Source: Actinomycetes bacterium
GTDB lineage: Bacteria; Actinomycetota; Acidimicrobiia; Acidimicrobiales; RAAP-2
NCBI GenBank assembly: GCA_021849765.1
Contig: JAJZSM010000112.1
Location: 1 to 5,553 of the forward strand
Length of the DNA: 5,553 nucleotides
Reading direction: 5' to 3'
The notes under the pieces: generated by a model
Told to the model about the DNA's origin: nothing
The model's input: only the letters and a program-made list of their open reading frames with translations
The model's database searches: none
In this document: one piece after another, positions 1 through 5,553 of the stretch
How positions within the stretch are numbered: position 1 is the stretch's first letter
Layout: the number at the start of each line of letters is the position of its first letter
Made by a program: the position numbers and the translations under genes

Positions 1-1
1 G

Positions 2-109
2 GCATCCATGCTCGGACCAACGCGCATGAAGTACAGCGAGGCGATGGCCGCCGCGCGGGCCGTCTCGGCCCAACTCACCCAACACTTCGATGGAGACGAC
101 CGTGCCTAG
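2..109 (+). CDS. hrcA: HrcA heat-inducible transcription repressor, C-terminal end (partial)
   Basis: This is the last 35 codons of a gene that begins upstream of the window and ends at the TAG at 107-109. HrcA represses chaperone operons by binding the CIRCE inverted repeat, and GroEL helps keep it active. The visible tail carries the motif [12 protein letters not shown], which matches the conserved (I/L)GPTRMxY segment near the end of HrcA, followed by an alanine-rich helix and a short acidic tail (DGDDRA). The DNA-binding and dimerisation domains are not in view. The identification rests on this motif and on the hrcA-dnaJ order, which is common in Actinobacteria and Firmicutes. Its last 8 bases overlap the preferred GTG start of dnaJ. 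Nothing suggests truncation of the gene other than by the window edge. Confidence 0.82.
   Translation, partial: ASMLGPTRMKYSEAMAAARAVSAQLTQHFDGDDRA
92..95 (+). promoter_or_regulatory. Ribosome binding site for dnaJ (GGAG)
   Basis: GGAG lies inside the 3' end of hrcA, six bases before the GTG at 102. It decides the dnaJ start. The alternative in-frame ATG at 90 overlaps this site and has no purine-rich sequence of its own upstream (the preceding bases read CCCAACACTTCG). The GTG at 102 is therefore the better start. Confidence 0.6.
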
Positions 110-1199
110 TCCCGACCTGTACGAGATCCTGGGCGTCGACCGAAACGCGACGCAAGAGGAGCTGAAGAAGGCGTACCGGAACCTGGCTCGTCAGCACCAC
201 CCCGACGCCAACCCCGACGACCCCGCATCGGAAGCGCGCTTCAAGGACGTCTCGCAGGCCTACGAGATTCTCTCGGACCCCGAACGTCGAGCCAACTACG
301 ACCGCTTCGGCGCCGCCGTCGGCGCCGGCGCGGCTGGACCATTCGGTGCCGGATCGGTCCAGGACATCTTCGACATGTTCTTTGGCGGCATGGGTCACGC
401 GCCGACGCGCCGAGGCCCCCAGCCGGGGCCCGATGCGGAGATCGCCGTTGAGATCACCCTCGACGAGGCCGCCTTCGGCTCGTCCAAGGAGATCACGGTG
501 ACCCTGCCGCTTCGCTGTTCGACCTGCGAAGGTAGCGGGAGCGCCCCGGGGACCGCGCCGGTGACCTGCGATGAGTGCCACGGGGCCGGCGAGGTTCGCC
601 GGGTGCGCAACTCCATCCTCGGACAGATGGTCACCGCGACCGTTTGTCCGAGGTGCGGAGGGTTCGGCACTCGGATCGAGACACCGTGTCCCGAGTGTCG
701 AGGCGATGGGCGTACCCAAACCGCTACGACCCTCACGATTCAGATCCCCGCGGGCGTGGAGGATGGTTCGACCATGCGTCTCGCGGACCGGGGGCCCGCG
801 GGACCGCGCGGGGGGTCCAATGGTCGACTGTTCGTGCACCTTCGTGTCGCCGCCGACGAACGCTTCCAGCGCTCGGGCGACGACTTGCACCACGAGGCAC
901 ACATCGCCTTCACCCAGGCGGCGCTCGGCGCCACTATCGAGGTGCCCACGTTGCGCGAACCGCTATCGATCGACGTCGCCCCCGGGAGCGCCAACGGGAC
1001 AGTGCACCGCATCCGTCACGAGGGCGTCACCCACCTGCACGGACGTGGCCGTGGTGACCTCTACGTGCACCTGGTCGTGGACGTGCCCACGGAGCTCGAC
1101 GAAACCTCGACGGCGCTCCTACGCGAGCTCGCCGAACATCGCGGCGAGGCCGTAATGGCTGAGTCGGGTGGGTTCTTCCGTCGTCGGGCCAAACGGTGA
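102..1199 (+). CDS. dnaJ: Chaperone protein DnaJ (class I Hsp40)
   Basis: DnaJ is a cytoplasmic co-chaperone that delivers unfolded clients to DnaK and stimulates its ATPase. From GTG 102 it is 365 aa, a normal length for class I; the in-frame ATG at 90 would add four residues. The J domain spans about residues 5-70, with the essential HPD at 33-35. A glycine-rich linker with few phenylalanines follows (about 71-98). The zinc-binding domain has all four CxxCxGxG repeats: CSTCEGSG (139-146), CDECHGAG (156-163), CPRCGGFG (182-189) and CPECRGDG (196-203). The C-terminal substrate-binding domains run to about 335, including the GRGRGDLYV segment, and end in a short basic tail. No dnaK or grpE is nearby, so this may be the hrcA-linked dnaJ copy (often called dnaJ2 in Actinobacteria) with dnaK elsewhere. 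It overlaps hrcA by 8 bases and rsmE by 4. Control by HrcA/CIRCE from upstream is plausible but cannot be seen here. Confidence 0.96.
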   Translation: MPSPDLYEILGVDRNATQEELKKAYRNLARQHHPDANPDDPASEARFKDVSQAYEILSDPERRANYDRFGAAVGAGAAGPFGAGSVQDIFDMFFGGMGHAPTRRGPQPGPDAEIAVEITLDEAAFGSSKEITVTLPLRCSTCEGSGSAPGTAPVTCDECHGAGEVRRVRNSILGQMVTATVCPRCGGFGTRIETPCPECRGDGRTQTATTLTIQIPAGVEDGSTMRLADRGPAGPRGGSNGRLFVHLRVAADERFQRSGDDLHHEAHIAFTQAALGATIEVPTLREPLSIDVAPGSANGTVHRIRHEGVTHLHGRGRGDLYVHLVVDVPTELDETSTALLRELAEHRGEAVMAESGGFFRRRAKR

Positions 1200-1927
1200 G
1201 TGACGGATTCCCCACACGAGTAGCGACCCTTGGTCAGTTTCGTGTCGATGACCCCGCACGACCGGCGCTCTCGCGCGATGACGACCACCACCTGCGTGCG
1301 GTGTTGCGAGCGGCGAGCGGAGAGTCCGTTGTCGTGACCGACGGTCACGGGGCGTGGGCGATAGCCCTCGTCGAGCCCAACGGACTCGAGCTCGTGACGC
1401 CGATCGAACGCGAGCCCGAGCCCGAGCCGCGCACGCTCTACCTCGCGCCGCTGAAGGGCGACCGGAGCGAATGGGCGGTGGTCAAGGCCACCGAACTCGG
1501 GGTGAGCAGCATCGTGCCCCTCTTGAGCGCGCGCGTCGCGGTTCGATTTCGCGCCGACGCACGCGCCAAGGTGCTCGCTCGGTGGCGACGTCTGGCTCAC
1601 GAGGCCAGCGCCCAGTCACGCCGGGTCCACTACCCGACGATCGGCGAGCCGGTGTCGCCCCGTGACGTGCCTGATCATGTCGCCGTCGCCGATTTCGCTG
1701 GGGGCGAGGGTTGGTCGGGGGTCACGGCCGTCGCAATCGGCCCCGAAGGCGGGTGGGGTGAGGGCGAGTGGGACGAGGGCCGTAGACGGCTCGCTCTGGG
1801 CCGCACCGTCCTACGCGCGGAGACCGCCGCGGTCGCCGCGGCCACGCTGCTCGCCTTTCACAGCGCCGAGTGGCGGTGGCCGCACGGGCCGCGCCAGATG
1901 GGTAATGATGAGAGCAGTTATGACTGA
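1196..1927 (+). CDS. rsmE: 16S rRNA (uracil(1498)-N(3))-methyltransferase RsmE
   Basis: RsmE uses S-adenosylmethionine to methylate N3 of U1498 in helix 44 of 16S rRNA, acting on the assembled 30S subunit. The 243-residue length is typical. An N-terminal PUA-like domain (about 1-70, with HHLRAVLR at 31-38) is joined by an EPEPEP linker (73-78) to the SPOUT methyltransferase domain. Family signatures are clear: [16 protein letters not shown] (87-102), EASAQSRR (136-143), the SAM-binding knot motif IGPEGGW (181-187) and [11 protein letters not shown] (201-211). The start is GTG 1196, in a GTGA junction with the dnaJ stop. No Shine-Dalgarno sequence sits close upstream, so initiation probably depends on coupling to dnaJ. 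The last 8 bases overlap the HIT gene. Nothing appears to be missing from the catalytic core. Confidence 0.96.
   Translation: MSDGFPTRVATLGQFRVDDPARPALSRDDDHHLRAVLRAASGESVVVTDGHGAWAIALVEPNGLELVTPIEREPEPEPRTLYLAPLKGDRSEWAVVKATELGVSSIVPLLSARVAVRFRADARAKVLARWRRLAHEASAQSRRVHYPTIGEPVSPRDVPDHVAVADFAGGEGWSGVTAVAIGPEGGWGEGEWDEGRRRLALGRTVLRAETAAVAAATLLAFHSAEWRWPHGPRQMGNDESSYD
1412..1429 (+). repeat. Triplicate GAGCCC-type hexamer repeat inside rsmE
   Basis: Three tandem hexamers (GAGCCC, GAGCCC, GAGCCG) encode Glu-Pro three times at RsmE residues 73-78. They sit between the PUA-like and SPOUT domains, so the repeat acts as a stiff acidic linker. Gain or loss of one unit would keep the reading frame. 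Confidence 0.7.
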
Positions 1928-2260
1928 CTGCCTCTTCTGCAAGATCGTCGCCAAGGAGATCCCGTCCAACCCCGCCGGCGAGAGTGAGACGGCCTACGCC
2001 TTCTACGACATCGCCCCCCAGGCACCTGTCCACGTGCTGGTCGTGCCCAAGACGCACATCACGAGCGCCGATGAGGTCGCGTCGACCCACGGCGGGGTCG
2101 TGGACGACCTGGTGATGTTGGCCCAACGGGTCGTCGAGACCGAGGGAATCCGCGAGAGTGGATACCGCTTAGTGATCAACGTCGGTCGCGACGCCCAGAT
2201 GACGGTCGCCCACTTGCACCTGCACGTCTTGGGGGGTCGTCGACTGGAGTGGCCACCCGG

Positions 2261-2264
<4 letters not shown>
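1920..2264 (+). CDS. hinT: HIT family protein (HinT-like purine nucleotide phosphoramidase)
   Basis: HinT-type proteins are small cytoplasmic homodimers that hydrolyse AMP-lysine or AMP-N phosphoramidates; the physiological substrate is often unknown. From ATG 1920 the protein is 114 aa, the usual size. Visible features are the N-terminal CLFCKI (C4 and C7) typical of bacterial HinT, the HVLVVPKTHI strand (38-47), the asparagine in INVGRDA (86-92), and the histidine triad HLHLHVL with H98, H100 and H102, H100 being the expected nucleophile. The C-terminal WPPG is also typical of HinT. The open frame extends upstream to at least 1662 inside rsmE, but those residues match nothing in the family. 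In-frame ATGs at 1905 and 1908 would add only four or five residues. The 1920 start puts MTDCLFCKI at the N-terminus and has a weak GAGAG upstream (1910-1914). It overlaps rsmE by 8 bases and phoH by 4. Confidence 0.93.
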
Positions 2265-3222
<958 letters not shown>

Positions 3223-3226
<4 letters not shown>

Positions 3227-3729
3227 CCATCGATATCTACGCCGCCGACGAACAACACGAGTTCACAATCGCGCTCGAACGATGGGTCCAGCTGGCCAAC
3301 GCCGCGCTGGTGGACGAGGGCGTGCGAGGACTTGCCGAGCTCTCCCTCATTTTCACCGACGAGGCGGCGATCGCCACGCTGAACCAACAGTTCATGGGTA
3401 AGTCGGGCCCTACCGACGTGTTGAGCTTCCCGATCGACGACGAACCCGAGCCGAGCGGTCGGGTACCCGACGCGGGCGGCAGCGGCCCGGGCGACCCGCC
3501 AATCCCTGAGATCCCCCAACTGATCGGGGACATCGTCATCTGTCCGGCGGTCGCCGCGAGGAACGCCGTCGAGCACGAGTGCAGTCTCGACGACGAGGTG
3601 GCGCTTCTCGTGGTCCACGGCGTGCTGCACCTGCTCGGGTGGGACCACGAACTCGACGAGGAGGCGGAACGCATGGAGGCGCGCGAACGAGAGTTGTTGG
3701 CTCGCCACTACCGTTCTGAGCTGCCGTGA
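3223..3729 (+). CDS. ybeY: Endoribonuclease YbeY (16S rRNA maturation factor)
   Basis: YbeY is a metal-dependent single-strand endoribonuclease needed for 16S rRNA 3'-end maturation and 70S quality control. The 168-residue protein carries the UPF0054 signatures: LNQQFMGKSGPTDVLSFP (53-70), GDIVICPAVAARNA (102-115) and the metal-binding HGVLHLLGWDH, with H132, H136 and H142. A Pro/Gly/Asp-rich stretch (about 72-99) separates the first two blocks. It is longer than the equivalent loop in compact YbeY proteins, although actinobacterial members often have some insertion here. The gene starts at GTG 3223 in a GTGA junction with phoH, with no evident Shine-Dalgarno sequence, which implies translational coupling. 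It ends in a second GTGA junction with the CorC-type gene. The phoH-ybeY pairing is widely conserved and supports a joint role in rRNA processing. Confidence 0.96.
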
Positions 3730-5003
3730 TCGGTGCCACCTGGTCGGGTGGCGACTCCGTCTTGGTCGCCAGCGTGTTCGTCTTGCTCGTGCTGTCTGGG
3801 TTTTTCGCGCTCGCCGAGACCTCACTCGTTCGGATGAACAAGTCACGCGCGCGCTCGTTGCGCGAGGAGGGGCGGCGCGGCGCGCGGGCCCTCGTGGCGC
3901 TCTCGGAGTCGCCCGAGCGGTTCCTCAGCCCGTTGCTCCTGCTGGTCCTGATCTGTCAACTGGTGTCGGCGACCATGGTCGGGGTGCTCGCCGGGCACCT
4001 CTTCGGTGCGGCCGGCGTCTTCGTCGCCACCGTGGCCGAGGTCGTCGTCATCTTCGTGATCTTCGAGGCGATCCCGAAGAACTTCGCGGTGCAGCACCCC
4101 GACGCGGCCGCCCTGCTGACCGCACCGATCGTGAGCCGGATCCTCCGCTTCTGGCCGATCCAACTGATTTCGCGATTCCTGCTCTCAATTGCGAACGGCG
4201 TGATGCGGCTCTTCGGCGCCGCGACGACCACCCACAAGGTGACTGAGTCCGAGGTCCTCGCCATGGCCGACGTCGCCCACGAGGACGCTGCGATCGAATC
4301 CGACGAACGGGCCTTCATTCACTCGGTCATCGAGTTCGGCGACACGATCGTGCGCGAGGTGATGGTGCCTCGACCCGACATGGTCGACGTTGCGACCAGT
4401 GTCACCGTGCGTGAGGCGCTCGACCTCGCGATCAGCACCGGTCGTTCGCGGTTACCCGTGCTGGGCGAGGGGGTCGACGACGTCGTGGGTATCGTGAACC
4501 TTCGTCACCTCGCAGCGCTCGTCGCCGATGGTCAGGGTGAGGAACTCGTCGGGGCGCACATGGGCGAAGCCCATTTCGTACCCGAGACCAAGCGGGTCGC
4601 GGCGCTCTTGACCGAGATTCGTCGGGCCCGTGTCCATCTCTTCGTGGTGGTTGACGAGTATGGCGGCACGGCGGGGATCGTGACGCTCGAGGACATTCTC
4701 GAAGAGCTCGTCGGCGAGATCGCCGACGAGTCGGACCCGCGCACGACCCAGTTGGTCAATCAGTCGATTGACGCGGGCATCACCCTGAGCGGTCGACTCA
4801 ACATCGATGACGCGAACGTCGACTTCGACCTCGCACTGCCCAAGGACGGCTGGGACACGGTCGGCGGGCTCGTGCTGGACCTGGCCGGTGGTGTACCCGA
4901 GCAGGGAGACCACTTCGAGACCGACGAGTATCGTCTGACCGTGATGCGCATGGACGGGCGGCGAATCGAAGAAGTCCGCGTCGAGCCATTGGAGTCACGA
5001 TGA
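3726..5003 (+). CDS. CNNM/CBS-domain membrane protein, CorC/HlyC/TlyC family (YbeX-like context)
   Basis: This is an integral membrane protein of the hemolysin C / CorC / CNNM family. Members are linked to magnesium (and cobalt) efflux and homeostasis, and the old hemolysin name is rarely functional. The 425 residues fall into four parts. The CNNM (DUF21) domain (about 10-165) has hydrophobic segments near 11-30, 67-91 and 94-115, plus a weaker one near 134-160. It carries the conserved SGFFALAET (24-32) and FEAIPKNFA (113-121). A pair of CBS domains follows (about 212-332), including EVMVPRPDMVDV, SRLPVL and DEYGGTAGIVTLEDILEELV (310-329). The C-terminal CorC_HlyC domain (about 345-423) contains GRLNIDD, DTVGGLV and RRIEEVRV. 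The start is GTG 3726 in a GTGA junction with the ybeY stop, without a clear ribosome binding site. It sits between ybeY and era, like ybeX next to E. coli ybeY, but unlike soluble CorC/YbeX it has the membrane domain. Transport activity is inferred from the family. Confidence 0.94.
   Translation: MIGATWSGGDSVLVASVFVLLVLSGFFALAETSLVRMNKSRARSLREEGRRGARALVALSESPERFLSPLLLLVLICQLVSATMVGVLAGHLFGAAGVFVATVAEVVVIFVIFEAIPKNFAVQHPDAAALLTAPIVSRILRFWPIQLISRFLLSIANGVMRLFGAATTTHKVTESEVLAMADVAHEDAAIESDERAFIHSVIEFGDTIVREVMVPRPDMVDVATSVTVREALDLAISTGRSRLPVLGEGVDDVVGIVNLRHLAALVADGQGEELVGAHMGEAHFVPETKRVAALLTEIRRARVHLFVVVDEYGGTAGIVTLEDILEELVGEIADESDPRTTQLVNQSIDAGITLSGRLNIDDANVDFDLALPKDGWDTVGGLVLDLAGGVPEQGDHFETDEYRLTVMRMDGRRIEEVRVEPLESR
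4991..4994 (+). promoter_or_regulatory. Ribosome binding site for era (GGAG)
   Basis: GGAG lies five bases before ATG 5000, inside the last codons of the preceding gene. This is good spacing for a Shine-Dalgarno sequence and supports the ATGA-overlap start of era. Confidence 0.65.
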
Positions 5004-5553
5004 CCAGGTCCGGACTCGCGACGATTCTCGGTCGACCCAACGTGGGCAAGTCGACGCTCGTGAACCAGCTGGTGGGGGCCAAGGTGACGATCACCGCGGC
5101 GTCGCCCAACACGACGAGACGCGCGGTGCGCGGGGTCATCAGCGAGGGTGACGTGCAAGTCGTCTTCGTGGACACGCCCGGGCTGCACCGGCCACGGACG
5201 TCCCTCGGCGGTCGGCTGAACGACGCGGCCCGTCACGCGGCCGACGACGTCGACGTGATCCTCGCGGTCATCGAGGCGGGGGGTGCGATCGGGCCCGGCG
5301 ACCGAGCCGTTATCGCGACCTTGCTCGACGTCGCGCGAAAGGATGGTCCGACGCCGATTGTCGTGGTCAACAAGGTGGACCGTACGTCGCGTGAAGTCGT
5401 GGCGGCACAACTGCTTTCCGCGACGCGCGCGGTCGAGGAGATTGCCGCCGAGCGCGGCCGCGAGGCGGTCGTGGGGCGCGTGGAGTACTTCGCGGTGTCG
5501 GCCAAGACCGGCGCCGGGGTGGACGCGTTGCGCGACTTCGTCACCGCACTCAT
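5000..5553 (+). CDS. era: GTPase Era, N-terminal GTPase domain (3' truncated by window end)
   Basis: Era is an essential GTPase that binds the 3' end of 16S rRNA through a C-terminal KH domain and takes part in 30S assembly. The first 184 residues are present and the KH domain lies beyond the window. All G motifs are visible: G1 GRPNVGKS (11-18), G2 NTTRRAVRG (37-45), G3 DTPG (58-61), G4 NKVD (124-127) and G5 SAKT (167-170). DTPGLHRPR resembles the Era-specific region after G3. Two deviations stand out. The usual QTTR of G2 reads NTTR, and the stretch between G4 and G5 is 39 residues, about a dozen longer than I recall for E. coli Era. The start is ATG 5000, overlapping the upstream TGA (ATGA) and preceded by GGAG. 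The era position after ybeY and the CNNM-CBS gene matches the actinobacterial order. Other TrmE-Era-like GTPases are less likely given this context. Confidence 0.93.
   Translation, partial: MTRSGLATILGRPNVGKSTLVNQLVGAKVTITAASPNTTRRAVRGVISEGDVQVVFVDTPGLHRPRTSLGGRLNDAARHAADDVDVILAVIEAGGAIGPGDRAVIATLLDVARKDGPTPIVVVNKVDRTSREVVAAQLLSATRAVEEIAAERGREAVVGRVEYFAVSAKTGAGVDALRDFVTAL

Noticed and set aside
1..110. Possible CIRCE operator or heat-shock promoter near dnaJ
   Set aside because: No TTAGCACTC-N9-GAGTGCTAA-like inverted repeat is visible, and this stretch is coding for the end of HrcA. If present, the operator would lie upstream of hrcA, outside the window.
75..902. Minus-strand open frame of 275 codons opposite dnaJ
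   Set aside because: It is antisense to conserved DnaJ domains, has no recognisable motif, and has a Gly/Arg/Val-rich composition typical of shadow frames in GC-rich DNA.
571..1155. Plus-strand alternative frames inside dnaJ (194 and 160 codons)
   Set aside because: They are Arg/Ser/Pro/Thr-rich out-of-frame readings of dnaJ. They would run through the zinc-finger and C-terminal coding region and show no independent domain.
1662..1919. Upstream in-frame extension of the HIT gene, overlapping rsmE and giving a 200-residue product
   Set aside because: The extension is Ser/Arg/Pro/Gly-rich and resembles nothing in HIT proteins. The family N-terminus (MTDCLFCKI) begins exactly at ATG 1920, and rsmE is well supported through this stretch. 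Dual coding is not needed to explain the open frame in such GC-rich DNA.

Overview
The window is a GC-rich bacterial chromosomal segment, with G/C-dominated third codon positions and several GTG starts. It reads entirely on the + strand. The gene order is hrcA(3' end) - dnaJ - rsmE - HIT/hinT - phoH - ybeY - corC/CNNM-CBS - era(5' part), which is the arrangement seen in Actinomycetota. The HIT gene between rsmE and phoH, together with the base composition, makes me lean towards a deep-branching actinobacterium such as Acidimicrobiia. That placement is inferred from gene order and general knowledge and has not been tested by any search.

Layout: bases 2-109 are the last 35 codons of the heat-shock repressor HrcA. 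The class I J-domain co-chaperone DnaJ follows (102-1199), then the 16S rRNA m3U1498 methyltransferase RsmE (1196-1927), a HinT-like HIT protein (1920-2264), a PhoH-like (PhoL) ATPase (2261-3226), the 16S rRNA maturation endoribonuclease YbeY (3223-3729), a CNNM/CBS/CorC-type membrane protein (3726-5003), and the GTPase domain of Era (from 5000, cut by the window end). Each gene overlaps the next by 4 or 8 bases, so there is no intergenic DNA anywhere in the window. I see no RNA gene, terminator, mobile element, long repeat or CRISPR array.

How the genes fit together: the hrcA-dnaJ end is a protein-folding/heat-shock module. The rest centres on the small ribosomal subunit and the 3' part of 16S rRNA. 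RsmE methylates U1498, YbeY takes part in 16S 3'-end maturation, and Era binds the 16S 3' end during 30S assembly. PhoH/PhoL and CorC/YbeX-type proteins are the classic neighbours of YbeY (compare the E. coli ybeZ-ybeY-ybeX order). The overlaps suggest one polycistronic, translationally coupled transcript. Any CIRCE operator or promoter would lie upstream of hrcA, outside this window.

Assessment: this is an ordinary, conserved housekeeping operon. I found no undescribed system. The observations below are small-scale ones: gapless coupling with two kinds of start signal, a hexamer repeat in rsmE, and local variations in Era and YbeY.
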